64,000 nucleotides of DNA from Iris pallida (GCA_029216955.1 JANAVB010033216.1:10041408-10105407), one strand, 5' to 3'; positions 34,763-48,230 are shown, counted from the stretch's first letter. Numbers and translations are program-made. The notes: generated by a model not told the origin, from the letters alone.

Positions 34763-37700
34763 TCAATCATCTCCAGAAAATTTATCTCGTTTATCTTCCT
34801 TGACCTCCTCTTCCTCTTCCTCCTCATCTTCACTTTCATCTTCGTATTCATCTTCGCCTTCCACTTTGGATAATTCTACCTCTTCTACATTATTAGTCGT
34901 GTAATGAGTAACTTCTGTGGAGTCCACATCTACAATATTTGTTTCAAGAGGTAGCTCGTCCTCCTGATAAGCTTTTTCTTCAACGTCAAAGATATCTCTA
35001 GCTTTAGTCTTGCATACTGCCCCCAGTCAGACCTTGTTATTCTCCATCTCGGATAAGCTGTGAAGTACACGAGCTGAGCCTGACTTAATAGGACAAATGG
35101 TTCATAGCTTTGATATCTACGCTTGTAGTTTATATCCACAAGATCATGCTTGTCAATTTTTCAACCTTCATTTTCAATCGGATTGAACCATTCACACTTG
35201 AACAACACGATCTTAGCAGGTTCTCTGCCATAATTATATGTCAACTCCACAATCATTCTTAAGATGCCAAAGAAATCATTGCTTGGATCGACGTCTTTGT
35301 AGTTCGAAGCATTTGTCATGGAATCAAGATCAAGGAAGCTGTCTCTGATCGGAGCATTTGTTGACTTCAACCTAAATCCATTCACACAGTAACTTGGCCA
35401 TATTTTAACGACAGTAATTGGTCCCTTGGCTAGAGTTCTAATTGATTCAGTCTCGGGCGAAATTAGACGATCGACCTGAATACCAGAGAAGCGATAGTAA
35501 GTTATTTATTACGCAGTTGTATTAGAAAAGAGTAATTACCGAGCTCCTTATATATGCGCTCAACCAGGAAGGAAAATGATGTCTCATTTCTTGTTCTAAT
35601 TCTTCGTCTGTTATGTAGGGTATAACCAACCTCAACTCATCATTATATGTGCTGAAAAATAACGAAGCAACCGTCGATTAGTTCTATACTATTAGGTTAT
35701 ACTTTTACATTGAGATGACTTAAACCAGCTCATCATTAATTACTTATCCCTCTAGCTTCTCTACTTCATCCTCGTCGCAATTGAGTAATATATACAACTA
35801 AGCAACCCTTAGTTCTTCGTCATTCAAATATCTCTTCTTCATTTTTCCCGAAGGCTTTTCGGACGCATTGAATACTTTCAGTATTCCATCATTAGATTCC
35901 TAATATCCGTCGTCATTTCTCGGAGCTCTCATTCTATTAGTAGCAACATGAGGATTGAAATACGTTAAGGAAAAGTTTATAATCTCCTCGATAACATAAG
36001 CTTCACAAATAGAACCCTCAACCCGTGCCTTATTTTTTACCTTTCTTTTAAGGTGATTCAGATGTCGCTCGAATAGGTACATCCACCGATAACCGATAGG
36101 CCCACCTACACATGCCTCAGAGGAAAGATGAATTGGCAAATGCTCCATGGAGTCAAGGAATCCAGGAGGAAACACCTTCTCAAGCATGCACAGTGTTACC
36201 GCAATATCATTCTCTTGTTTTTCTAGATGATCGACGAGCAACTTAGTAGAACCAAGATCTCTAAAGAATATGCTAAGCTCTGTCAATGGATCCTAAACAA
36301 CCTGGGGTAAGAATTCCCTAAATGAAATCGAAATTAACCTCTCCATGAATACGTGACAATCGTTGCTTTTCATACCCGTCAGTTTATTATCCTTCAGGTC
36401 GATGCATCTTCTCAACAAGTTCAAAATGTACCCGTTTGGAAATTTTAGGCCTTGAATCCACCTATAAAGTCTCACTTTATCCTCCTTCTCCAGTGAGAAA
36501 ATAGCCTTAGGCTGCTTCAAATTCCCATTCCCCTCCTCTATCAAATGCAATGCAGGACGTCTACATATTTCTTCGAAGTCCAACTTGTCCTTTGGATTGT
36601 CTTTCGTCTTCCCCTTTACGTCTATTACAGTATTAATTATGTTGTCAAACCAAATCCGTCACACTTGTAGTCCTTAGCAGGCGCTTCAATAGCTCTTGGT
36701 GACCTCTTTCAATATCATGTATCCAGGCCACCTTGGCGGTGGATTAGCCTTCTCCACAACGCCGACACGAAAAGTAATCTTGTTCCTTCGGTGCGGATGA
36801 TCCTTCGACAGGAATTGTCGATGAGAATCGAAGACTTATGATTTGCCTCCGTGTTTCAAACGGAAAGCCTTAGTGCAGTCCATACAATACGAACATGAAA
36901 GACGGCCATGCGTCTCCATCCCAATAACATTCTATAGGCCGAAAAGTCATTGATGGTCCACATAAGTGTTGTCCGCATCTGAAAATTCTGCTTTCTAGAA
37001 ACATCGTAGGTGTTGGCACCTACTACCCACAACTAATTCAACTCATCTATCAATGGCTGTAAGTACACATCGATGTTCCTCTTCGGATTGTTTGGACCTG
37101 GAATAATAACGGTGAGGAACATATACGGAGTCTTCATGCAAATCTAAGGCGGTAGATTGTACGGAGTGACGATCACAGGCCAACACGAATACTGGAAGCC
37201 CGAAAGTCCGAATGGGTTAAAACCGTCGGAGGAGAGCCCCAATCTGACATTACGCGGATCCGAAGCAAAATCTGGATCCTCTCGATCAAAGTGCTTCCAT
37301 GCTTCTCCATCAGATGGGTGGTCCAACACTCCTTCGATCTGTTCCCGCCTGCCAACTCATATTTTCTGTAGTCTCCTTCACCATAAACAACCTCTGCAAC
37401 CGTGACATCAACAACAAGTAGTGCTTCGAATCGGTAGGCTTCATTGCACCGACAGACCTTCCTCTACCACTGCCCTTGTAGCGATCAATACCACAAAATC
37501 TGCACATATCTTCATCATTGTCATCTTTGTAGTATAACTTGCACCAGTTGTGACATGCATCAATTTTTTCGTTTCCCATCCAGAGCGATCTCACCATCCT
37601 CTTAGACTGGTAGAAGTCTTTAGGCAACTTAGCACCCTCTGACAAGATCTATATAATCAACTCCACCAGTCGGTTGTAGCATTCTTGCGACATGTTAAAA

Positions 37701-38098
37701 TCGGACTTGATGCTCAACAATCTTGTAACGAACTACAACGGTGAATGATCCTTACAACCAAGATTTAATAGAGTCCTTAAATTCTCCAGCAACTACATGA
37801 ACTTTGCAGCATCGGCACTCGGTGCCTCCTCGACTGCATCATGATTGTCCAAATCAAAACTAGGCTCCGCCGCGTCAAAAACCATGTTCACCAACCCATC
37901 GTCGTAAGCAGCGTGGTTGTGGACATCCGCATAAGACTCTGACTCTAATGCTAAATACACAAGTTCTCCGTGCGCAGTCCACTGATAGTAATTCGGCGTA
38001 AAACCCTTCGAGTACAAATGATATGTAACTTCCACTTCTGGATAATATTTTAAGTTGTGATATCTCACACACGGACATTTAATTTTGGTACCATCCAT
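34763..38098 (-). pseudogene. CACTA-1 TNP2-type transposase, degraded
   Basis: Read on the minus strand. 38098-37793 is the N-terminal transposase-associated domain (MDGTKIKCPCVRYHN, cysteine pair, YSKGFTPNY). 37645-36590 is the Transposase_21/TNP2 core, with KLPKDFYQSKRMVRSLWMGNEKIDACHNWCKLYY, the SDGFNPFGLSGFQYSCWPV motif (37220) and MFLTVIIPGPNNPKRNIDVYLQP (37110). 36583-36293 and 36286-35900 correspond to the downstream region and DUF4218 (MEHLPIHLSSEACVGGP). 35385-35161 is DUF4216-like (ELTYNYGREPAKIVLFKCEW). An acidic tail ends in TGA at 34763-34765. The protein would bind the TIRs and catalyse cut-and-paste transposition. Several in-frame stops (for example after YNLPP near 37144) and frame changes break it; part of the gaps may be introns. 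Confidence 0.85.
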
Positions 38099-38769
38099 GT
38101 ACTAAAGGATCGCCTTAGAGAACTGCAGGAACTGTTGTACACCCTCTATGAATTTATTCCATACACTGCACATGTCATCAGGATGACGGTTGTATATCCA
38201 CAAATGATGCCGTAGGTAGTAATTCATATCTACTTTTAGATACTTTTGTAAGATAGATACACATTATTCAAAGGCTTGCAAAAGTAATAGCATCGTTCAA
38301 ACATCGCTATTTCGATACCCTTATATATGTATCTATCTATCTATATAGATTACTAACCCTCACTATCTCACTCAACCCTCACTCAAACATATACACATAC
38401 ACACCTACCACTCGATAATCTACCACTCCACCACTCGATACTCATATATACTACTAAATTTTATAAATTTAGGGTCCGTCAACACATAACAATTTTACAA
38501 TACTGTATCAATACCAACTCATGCTAACATGTATGTATCATATCTTAACAACGTGTCTGTGTCATACGTTTATAACATATATAAAAATTTTATAAATTTA
38601 TACTCACAAACAAAATATTCTAATTATACGTGTAATAGACTAAATTGAACCAATTGGGGAGGGCTAGTCTAGAATTTTAGGGCATCGGCATTTGGGGGGT
38701 AGGACTTTGGATCCTATTCATTATGTGAGGGCTGCTGAGGGTAGAGAAGTTTGTGTGTGTGTGTGTATG
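38099..38769 (-). other. CACTA-1 5' untranslated or promoter region
   Basis: AT-rich stretch upstream of the transposase start, without open frames, ending in a (GT)n run at 38752-38764 where the solo LTR inserted. CATACACACACACAC-type dinucleotides and many TATATA-like motifs are present, none decisive. Confidence 0.4.
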
Positions 38770-40753
38770 TGTAAAACCCCTAAATTTCTACTATATTTTT
38801 AGTACTGATTTTTTTTTGTATTTATACGTCGTATAGTCGTATTGTACGTCGCGCAGAGATTTACGTTTTTCATATTTGCTCGTCGAGTGCGAATATGTGT
38901 GAGGTACACATTTTTAGAAAAATGGTTATGATTATAAATTTTATTTATGAAGGATAGTTTCAAAATAATATATATAATAATTATTTTTATTAAAAGTTGT
39001 GAAAAGTATCTATCCAGGTTGCCAAAACTTATTATTTTAGTTATTTATAAAATGCTATCTTATTTTAATAGTGGTAATTTAGAAAACTAGATTTATGTGA
39101 ATATTCTACTCGTGTAAAGCACAAAAAAATTATTTCATGTACATTTTTAAAATTAATTTTTATTATTTATAATAAATTAGTTAGCAAGAAGGTATTTTAA
39201 ATATTTGAATATTTATGTTTATCTTCGAAATAATTTATCTTGATTATTAAAAATGTATTTTATAGATACTTCCTATTATTATTTAAAATATTTATTCTAA
39301 TTTTTGAAATTAATTATTTTTATTATTTATCATAAAGATATTTTGAAATTTGTGAATTTAATGCTTAACATTTTTGGCAATTTAAATTTAAATTTGATTT
39401 TTATTGAAATATTTTTAAAATAGTTTAAACTTATAAATAAACTTTATATAAATATAAATTTGATTTTTGATTTCTCAAATTGATTTAAACTTGATTTAAA
39501 CTAAGAGTAAATTATCTATAAGGGGTTTTAAATTGTTCCTAAACCTTATCAAACCAGGATACCTCAACCCTATATTTAGGGGAGTCTTCCCATTATTTCC
39601 TTCACAATCCTATTCCACAAAATTCTCCATAAATACACGTGCGTGCATCGTGTCCATGTCCCCTATCCAATTTCTTATTCCATATTTTATAAAATACAAA
39701 CCCATCTCCCCGCCGGCGTCGTCCTGGCATCACCGCCATCACCCCGCCACCGTGCCCTGACCTTCCGCCAACACCTTCACCAACACTGTCTCCGCCATCC
39801 GCCACCCGCCTCCGGCATACCCAACGAGAGACAACCACCATCCAAACTATGACCGGTCTCCTCCCCGAGCCCCGCGACCCGGAGCCAAACTGCCATCACT
39901 ACCATGGCTACGCCCCCGACCTCGTTGGTTGCCCCCGACCATCTACCCCGACCACCACACCCGTCGCCAACCTCGGAGTGCACCAGCGCTCGTCTCCCCC
40001 CAGACAACCGACCCCGACCTAGAGATCCTCACCATCGCCACCAAGCTGCAACCAACATCATCACCACCAACAAACCGCCAATTTTGCCACCACCGCAGCC
40101 GTCACACTGCCCCACCACGGCCATCGTCGGTCGGCGCCGCCCCCAATCCACATCCACCACCACCATATAGACTAAGAAGGAAATTTGAAAGCCTTACCTA
40201 CTCTCGACAGTCGCACCCTCGATCGCGCCTTCTGTGGTCGTCTTCGGGTGCACTAACCCCCAGATCCGCCCGACCGGAACCCGCCTCCGACGCCCACCTC
40301 CGATCGGCAGCCACTAACGAAGCCGCGCGCCACCGCCTCGCGTGCGCCTTGCCGCGACCCCCGACCCTCCAATACCGCGGCAGCTCGGCCGCCGACTCCA
40401 CCCAAACCCCCCACCGTTCTCCTCTGGCCCCACGTCCGGAGAGACCACACCAAATCCTCCGCACCTCCGCCGTAGCACTTCCCCTCCGCTGCGGATCTCG
40501 GTCGTGCCACCTCCGTACCCACGAGTTGTCCCGTGGTCGCGACCGCGCCACTCCGTACACCGGCCGAGCGGACCCTCTCCCGGTGGCCACCGAAACCCCG
40601 ATCCCGCTCCCCTCTCTCCCGCGATTTCTTCTCCCATTCTTTCCTTCTCCGCTCTTTCCCTCTCTCTCTCTCTCACTGTGTTAAAAGAGGGGGGATTAGG
40701 AGGTTTTTATTTTGTTTTTTGTTTTACATTATTATCATTAATACTATTACATC

Positions 40754-40813
<60 letters not shown>

Positions 40814-42583
40814 TTCATGGTTATTTTTACTTTTATTGTTTACTTTTTGTTATATTGTTGTATTAATTAAGTCTTTTTAGAAAACTAGTTATATATAGGA
40901 TTCACAAGGTATATAATAATAATAATGATTATTATCATTTTTCTTGTATTTTGGTTTTAAAATTATTAGTGTATTGTTAACACTATTATTATTTTTGAAG
41001 AGTCATATATATAGGTATAGTATTATATAGTTCTTAAACAAAAAGGTAAAATTTTAAGTTATTACATATAAATTATTTTTAAGTATTTACATAAAGATAT
41101 TTTGACTAATGAAAAGGTAGTTTTTAAATTATGATTTTCATGTAGGTAATTATCTAAAATACCCGGGGTAATAAAAATGTAGTTTCCAAAGTATAAAATA
41201 ATTTTCAAGTATTTCTCAAATATTTATCTAAAAAAAATTATTTTTTATATAGATTTCCACTATTACAAGCAAGTTATAAATATTTTCTAAAATCGTATAT
41301 ATATTATTATTCTCAATTCCTTCGATTATCACCCTGTCCTTGCTAATCGTATTTCATAACCTCTTCCAAAACTGGACTATTTTATGTCAACCCTAACTAA
41401 TCGGACCATTCTGGACTCGATAGAACAATCCATGCCATCCTCATAGGTCGTCTTGCGTAGTTGTATCACCGAAGCCATATGTTGTGCCACCATGAGCATC
41501 GCATCACACCAAGATCATCACCAGGCAAGTATACCTTGCTAATTTACTGTCATATTATTTATTTTCTGTATTATTTACTTTGTTTCATATTGTTAGTTTT
41601 CTTTGTTATAAATTGCGCGTCCAAGCCACACTTGGGTGCAAGCGACTCTATTAGTCATTTTACTTTACTATATGCATGTTAACTTAGTGTAGCGGACTAC
41701 CTTCTTGTTGGGGGGATATCCTTATATCTCCTTGGGCCATGACACTCACACTACACGGTTTGAGACATTTTGCTAGGGATACGACTTATGGACTGGCCAT
41801 CTCTAAAGTCGTGTGACGGTAGTTGTTCGTAACTGCTATGACTAGGGTTTTAGATACTTAAGCAGTTAAAAACTGGACGGGTTATGGACATAACTTGGAC
41901 AGTGTAGGAAACATTGGGGGAGGACAGTCGCTAGTGCGTATGGGAATCCAAACTGGTAAACCACAGTCTCCGGATTGAACTGTAGCGATTTATATTTGCA
42001 GATGCCCTCTGACGTTTTGGATGTTACGGACGAAAACGGATGACTGGATGTCAGTTATGTACATGTAGCCTAAATCCCACCCATGCGCATGAAAGTTGTC
42101 CTCTAAATTGCACAATAGGTGGTTAGCATTCCCTTTTGCATATTGGTGTCTTAGAGAGCCTTGCATATTATTAGTATTTTGACATTTTACATTAGCTTGT
42201 TCTTCATGTATCTTGTTACGTCCCTCTGAGGACCTGGTGATCTCTCCAGGTGTGTGTCCATGTCTTCTGCGGGTATTCTAGCCGAGGTCGTGGTCATCTC
42301 CAATCCTTTGAAGATGACGTGCCTTGGACCTTTCTTGCTACTTTCGCCAATTCATTCGTATGTCATGTATCTCTTTTCTTTTTATTAGTTTGTAGTAGAT
42401 TTGTCTCCGCCCAACTACATGTAAACAGACAAATTCTTACTTATTTCTATAAAAGCTTGATTTTATTTTGTGGATGAGATTAGTTAGTTGTGGTTTATTG
42501 TATTTTACAGCTTACGTATATTTATTATACGGCTGGCATGTCTACGTTCCTAATCCTACGTATTTTGGGACTGGGGCATTACA
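38770..42583 (+). mobile_element. Solo LTR, 3.8 kb, family E
   Basis: TGTAAAACCC at the start, GGGGCATTACA at the end, and GTATG duplicated on both sides (38765-38769 and 42584-42588). No internal domain, primer site or second LTR is present, so it is the product of LTR-LTR recombination. A TATA-like CATAAATA at 39628-39635 precedes a GC-rich islet (39690-40660) whose proline-rich frames in all phases I regard as non-coding, then a CT run and a long ATT microsatellite. The last 210 bp of the window (from 63789) start another LTR of the same family. Confidence 0.88.
40757..40813. repeat. (ATT)n microsatellite
   Basis: About 19 uninterrupted TTA/ATT units inside the solo LTR. Confidence 0.95.
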
Positions 42584-42949
42584 GTATGTGTCGTGTTCAT
42601 GTGTGTATATGTGTATGTCGTGTCCGTTTTCGTGTGTCATGTCTGCGTCCGTGTGTGTATATCTGGTTAGGGTTAGGGTTTACCTGATCAAGGAGGGACA
42701 TGGCTAGAGAGGAGGGGTGTGGCCGGAGAGGAGTGCGTGGCCGTAGATGAGGGGTGGCCGGAGAGGAGGTCGTCGGGGCCGAAGACAAGGGCGTGGCCGG
42801 AGAGGATGGGCGTGGCCGGAGACGAGGCGTAGACGGAGACGAGGGGGGCATGGCCGCAGTGGTCGGAGGAAGCAGCGGGGGAGGGAGCGAAAAAATTTGG
42901 GAAAACTTGTTTGATTTTGGTAAAAAGCTACTAGCCCCCCGTGTATATT
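42584..42949 (-). other. CACTA-1 5' leader with GC-rich repeats and telo-box motif
   Basis: Begins with a GTGTATGTGTC-rich stretch. 42663-42680 read on the minus strand contains AAACCCTAACCCTAACC, a telo-box-like motif seen in many plant promoters. 42700-42880 repeats GTGGCCGGAGAGGA with variations. An 84-codon proline-rich minus frame here is low complexity and not called. Confidence 0.4.
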
Positions 42950-43229
42950 GAACAGTTAGCGACGTCTTCTTTTGACATCGCTAAACGACGCTAATATTAA
43001 AAAATGTGGTGACTCATGGTGTTTGACGTCGCTAACTAGCGACGTTTAGTGACGTCCAACGTCGTCTTTTCTATTATTTCTAACCTATGTCGCTAGTCGT
43101 CTCTATATGTCACAAACAACGACATTTTTGTAACGTTTTTTTTTCTGTAGTCGCTAATTACATATTGCTTAGTGACGTTTACCAACGGAGTCGCTAATAA
43201 CGTCGCGAATATGTGTTATTTTGGTAGTG
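42950..43229 (-). repeat. CACTA-1 5' terminus: subterminal repeats and TIR
   Basis: Repeated AGCGACGTC/GACGTCGCTAA motifs match those at the left end. The last 19 bp (43211-43229) are the inverted repeat, and TTT follows. Confidence 0.8.
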
Positions 43230-44457
43230 TTTAAGATCGAACTAATGTGTCCTATTTTGAATTTTTGGAGACTAAGCAGAAAAAGAAGGGGTGTGAATGT
43301 GAGACTTCAACTCAAAAAAGTTCATCGAACTATGGTAGGACCGGTTCACAAGCTTGGGATTGAACCGATAGGGTTCTAATGCGTGTTAGTTCCTTAGTTA
43401 TTATTGAGTAAAATCATAACATTAGCAGTTGGGCTCGTTGGGCCGACTACAGGATAATTCTATTAGGTTCTGGGCTATGTATTGGGTTTAGATCTATAGA
43501 ACAGTGAGTTCATATTATGGGCCCTTATGATGGATTGGGTTTTGGGCTCGGAGTAATAAGACGTTTAAACATTTTGGAATAATATTGTAGACTGGTTTGG
43601 ACTAGATTAATAGATGGAGTTCGGCATTTGACTAATATATGGACTGAGGACATGGGCTCAGGTCCAGGGGAGGAAAGTGAGTTATTGGGCTTGACCTTAG
43701 AGTAAGTCCATAAATAAGAAACAACCATCAGACTTCAATTAGGAAAACAAATTCAGAAGTAAAGATTACTAGACCTTACAAAAACATTATGTACTCATGA
43801 GCACCCTACGTTACATCATATGTTATCCATAAAACTATAATTTCTTATTGATGTTGTCATCTTACTGTAGATTCAAGAATGCTCTTAGAAGAACAAGAAT
43901 TTTGGTTCCAATATCTGACACCAAAGTTTCCACTGCTTATATGTAAAACATTTCGACAATTGATGCTCTAAATGCTTCCATCAGCAAACTCTTTACCAAA
44001 ATGCTATGGTAACAAAAAAAACTTACAAGATTCACCCTAAAACCCTCCTAGAACTTCATGTCTGGATATTCTACTTACACCATCTCAAAAGACGAAACTT
44101 TTTGTCAAATAAAAGTATACTAACTATATTTTGAGTAAAAAATGGCAAATATAATAGTACATCCACCCTTTAGAAAAGTTTGATAGTTAAAGGAAAATTT
44201 TATATTAGGTGCAATTCTCCTTCCAGCATTTGACATCAGTATCAATTGGCGAAATCTAATAAACTCATATCTCGTAATAAGGACTATCAGAATTGTATAA
44301 TTAATGCATATGAGCCTAATATCAAGGTGTATATATAGAGAAATTACCAAAGTAACATCGTCAACATATATAATCAATTTTCAAGAACAAAGAGATTAAG
44401 TCGAGCCCCAGTAAAAGGGGAACTATGATCAGTCACTTCATGAAATGAGATGCTATA
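43230..44457 (-). pseudogene. Exon-like remnants of an unrecognised minus-strand gene (left part)
   Basis: On the minus strand 43942-43870 gives an open segment beginning AVETLVSDIGTKILVLLRAF, preceded by AG and followed by GTAAG-like sequence, as an exon would be. 44457 to about 44390 continues the frame seen to its right (..SFHEVTDHSSPFTGARL). The stretch between is AT-rich and intron-like. 43230-43860 is otherwise unassigned. I recognise no family, and several stops show it is not functional. An alternative is an old transposon gene. Confidence 0.3.
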
Positions 44458-44662
44458 GATGCCTTTAGTTGGTCAAGTTTTCACTAGTACATGTACTTGG
44501 TTGAGTGAGGATCTTGATCAAGATGGTTCTGCAGATAGGACAAATCTTGAACGTCGGTATAAAATTCCTGGTTGTAGGTTGCCACATGTAGAAACATTAA
44601 ATACTGAGTGCACTACAGCAAAACCAAATGCATCACCACATAGAAACAATAGGTTAACCATA
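44458..44662 (-). pseudogene. Possible exon interrupted by a solo LTR
   Basis: On the minus strand, joining across the solo LTR insertion (one CCATA copy removed) restores an open frame of about 55 codons including FLCGDAFGFAVVHSVFNVST and YRRSRFVLSAEPS, ended by a TGA. A plus-strand frame of 68 codons (44459-44662, plus 10 codons beyond 49593) is also open, so strand is uncertain. I do not recognise either translation. Confidence 0.3.
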
Positions 44663-46058
44663 TGTCACGACCCGCACCCACTGTGAGGGTATGAGTGCGT
44701 AACAACGCCGCAGTGTCGAAGGTAGAACGATGTTCTAGGTCACTATCTAACCATCAACTCACGCAATAAATAATGTACTCATCATGATCAACTCCGAACG
44801 GAGGACAAGTATAAGATATCGTAACTCAATCACAGTCTAAGCACGATAAGATAACACAGAAGAAATAACTAAGAATAGAAGACAACTACTAAAATAACAA
44901 CTCTCAACAATCTCAAATACTACACAAGTCTCAATCCACTACAACAAGTTTAACATGGAAAACATATGCTATTCTACTAAACTAAATCCCGATCACTCCT
45001 GAGTGTCGGGGCCAAAGGTAGTCATCCTGTCTCCGGGTCCATAATATGTAGGCAAGTGTCCTCAGGACAATCATCTGTAAAATTTTCAACAGGTCCAGTT
45101 AGGACAGGAACGAGCACAATCTCATCTAGAAAACCCAAGTAAATGACAGAGAACTATAAAGAAGTTATAGACAGTTGTATTGATGAACATGGTAGTTTAT
45201 ATTCAGGTGATGGTATAGAGAAACAGTTAAGATACAAGGAAAGTAAGGTAAGTAAAACAAGAGAAGAATCATAGCAATAAAGACTGTAAATAGAAACTAG
45301 CTGAACTAGAGCAACATGATATAAGTCCAGAATGTAAATGTAAACAAGTACAAACCCAAGTAAATCCAGACAACATGAATCTGATACCAGGTGATTCTAG
45401 TACAAGATGAGTCAAGTATAAGATAATTCTAGTCATAGTGATCAATGATTCCAGGGTGAGTCCAGCCTATACTCTAACAGTGTGTTTTAAAATACCGAGA
45501 TCGACATGTAAACGGTTGTAGATAATACGGCACATCACACACCTGGCCGGGGGTGAGATGGCTATCATTCCAGTAGATTCCAGTATATTCCAGTTGGGAG
45601 ATTCCAGATTGGGGTATGTCTACATGTCTTACTCAAGTATTTACCCTCCCAGTAGGTACAAGTGAATCCAGAATACAACACAAGAATCGAGATGAGTCCA
45701 GCCAATGTGATGATACCAGCAATAGATTCCAGGGTGATTCCAGTAGATGATTCCAGTAAGCATGATGATACCAGTAATAGAGGCCAGACCATATGGTATA
45801 TGTGTCGCATACATGAATCCAGAAATATCCATACGTGTGGTAACAGAAAATCACATACAACTGGCTAGAACTGAAGTACAGTAATTGACAAATAAATGAG
45901 AGAACTATCAAAGAATTTACTCGCCTGCTACTCTGAAAGAGTAGTGTAATATCAGATGCCTGCACCAGAGTCACAATGTCCTAAACAGAGAAATATAGGT
46001 TATAATGTGTTTAAAATAAGACAGATGATGTTTATGATGCAATCTATATAATTTCTAG

Positions 46059-46171
46059 GTCAATCTAGGTCAAAGTCAACTCTAAGTCAAACCTGGTCGA
46101 CTGTCTAGGTCAAATAGGCCCAAGTCAAACTTGGTCAACTCTGGGTCAACCCAAGTCAATACTCTAGTCAA
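46059..46171 (-). promoter_or_regulatory. W-box array in family D LTR (10 motifs)
   Basis: Ten GGTCAA or AGTCAA motifs (minus strand TTGACC/TTGACT) fall in 113 bp, all in the same orientation. Immediately downstream on the minus strand lies TTATATAGATTGC (about 46042-46052), matching TAATATAGATTGC beside the LARD array. This is the same module in a diverged LTR. Confidence 0.55.
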
Positions 46172-47739
46172 ACTAGCTCAATCCTAGTCCAGTCAGTCTA
46201 ACTAGGCCTAACCAAGCCTAGACAAGCATCCAAGCACATTCACAAGGTCACAGAGCAACACACATTACACTCATGCATTCATATATGCATACATACATAC
46301 ATAATTACATACATACATATATATATACATACATACATATCTACATACATTCATACATAGAGAGATAGAGAGAGGGTTAACGGGGTATACATAGATGTGT
46401 GTGGGGGGTTGGTTCATGTAAAACGGGAAGGTAGAGGATGTGTGTGGTGTCTATATTCAGGAAACAGAGAATGGGGGTTCAGTCATAACATGGCAATAAA
46501 GTTATAAAGGCATGTGTGTGCAGTGGTTGCAATGCAAGGGAAATTCTCAAGAAAACTGAGTCACAACCCAACTTAAATGCAATAACATAATACCCAATAT
46601 ACAAGTCTCATACGTTCACCATTATATGAAAACTGAACTCAACTCAAATATAGCAAGGGGGCTGAACAAGGGTCTGCACAGGCAAGGGGTTTCATTTAAA
46701 CAATGTCCATGTGTGTCTCAAGCTTCAAAGTGTAACTCAGTTTTAGTTAAGAGCAACAATCACATATATACTCAGTCTTACAGGACTCAAACCTAGGTAT
46801 CTCTTGCATCAAATCTCAGGAGATATCAATCTCAGAAAAATTTAGTTCATGCATTCTTTCAGTTTCATACATAATTATCATTACCTATCATGCATATGTT
46901 ACATATTCATGCTTTCAATGCATACATACATGGATTACAATATATCATGCATATTTATCTATATTAAAAAGAGGGAAGGAAACTAAAATGTGGATTGTTC
47001 TCAGTTTTCATTCAACTATATGTCATATATCAACATGTTTGCACTCAATTATAAAAAGGGAAACTAAGAAACAGTGAAGGAAAAGGGAATTTAGTGAGTA
47101 ATAGTTAACCAAGTGAGTCAACTCAGGAATCCTGAGTATCACAGTATGATATTTAAACCTGGAATGAATTGAACTAAAACTGAGAACAATCTCAACTCCA
47201 ATACTGAAAAAAACTGTGAAGACTAAAATGTGAAAACAGTGTACAATCAAAACCCAAGCCAAATACTTTTTGAATTTATTTCTCATTTGAAAACCTATTT
47301 GCTTTGAAAACCAAATCATACACATCATTAACAAAACTGGGAATCAATATAACATCAACATAATCCAACATTCAGTAATATAATGTAGGAGTGACTGGAT
47401 TAGTATCAAAACATCAAAATTCAGTTAAAAAAATATTAGAATCATTTCAACATTTTGAGAAGGAACATATATCAGAAATTTTACATTCAAGACAGAAAAA
47501 TGCTATTTTCGAACACAAAACCTACCACCTATCATAAACCAACATTAGAGCAACCTAATACACATATATACGAGTTAATATGGCAATTTAAAACAGGAAA
47601 AATGGTTGGTAGCACATTTAAATTCAGAAATTGAAAAAATAGGAACCTGTGTATCAGTGCAATAGGGAAATGTAAATTTCGAACTCAAATCATGTTAATA
47701 TACTAAGTTGAAGGTTGGTAATACATTTCACACATGTGC

Positions 47740-48230
47740 ACGTATCACACAATGCATTCATGTCCAACCAAGTGGACACGAGCGTGTCCAGAAACACAAA
47801 CACTCACAGATACGCACACGTGCACTGGACTGCACGCAGCATCGTGTACGCATGCATGCGTGTCCCGCGCGTGACACAGGCCACGTGGTGACACGTGGCC
47901 TTGCATACACGTGCGCCAGGGGTAGGGCTACCCCTAGGACAGCCTGCACCGTGTCCTAGACACGTGTGTCAGCGTGTCCGACCCCGTATCAGGGGAGTTC
48001 CTGCGCGCGCAACGGCAGGCCGCATGGCCAGTGTGGAAAGGATTTCTCCTCGCACACGCCACCGCAAGCTCCCATCTTTTGGGAGGATGTTGGCAGAAGA
48101 TGCCCCAAGCCCCTCGCCAAAAATGGTGTGTCTACGTGTCCTGTGTCGGGAGTTATTGACCCCGTGATGCAGGCCACAGTGTACACCGCACGATCAGCGT
48201 GTTCGTGTCCCCGTGTGGACATGACACGAA
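47740..48230 (-). other. GC-rich CGTGTCC islet inside family D LTR
   Basis: Dense ACACGTG/CGTGTCC motifs with many open frames on both strands. ACGTG is the core of plant G-box/ABRE elements, so some copies may be regulatory by chance or design. I treat the frames as non-coding. Confidence 0.4.

Larger units (their letters stand above)
13967..43229 (-). mobile_element. CACTA (En/Spm) transposon CACTA-1, 29 kb with nested insertions
   Basis: The right terminus read on the minus strand is CACTACCAAAATAACACAT (43211-43229). The left end at 13967-13985 is the same except T for the first C. TTT flanks both ends (13964-13966, 43230-43232), the 3 bp duplication expected for CACTA elements. Both ends carry subterminal arrays of short GCGACGTTTAGCG-like motifs. 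Minus-strand genes follow from the right: a TNP2-type transposase (38098 to 34763), then a second CACTA protein (22062 to 14935, interrupted). Without elements A and B and the solo LTR, the core would be roughly 6.5 kb. All coding parts have stops, so it is inactive. Confidence 0.85.

Noticed and set aside
44610..44625. CACTACAGCAAAACC as a possible left end of CACTA-3
   Set aside because: No AACCGTCAA subterminal repeats follow it and it lies within an exon-like frame; likely chance.
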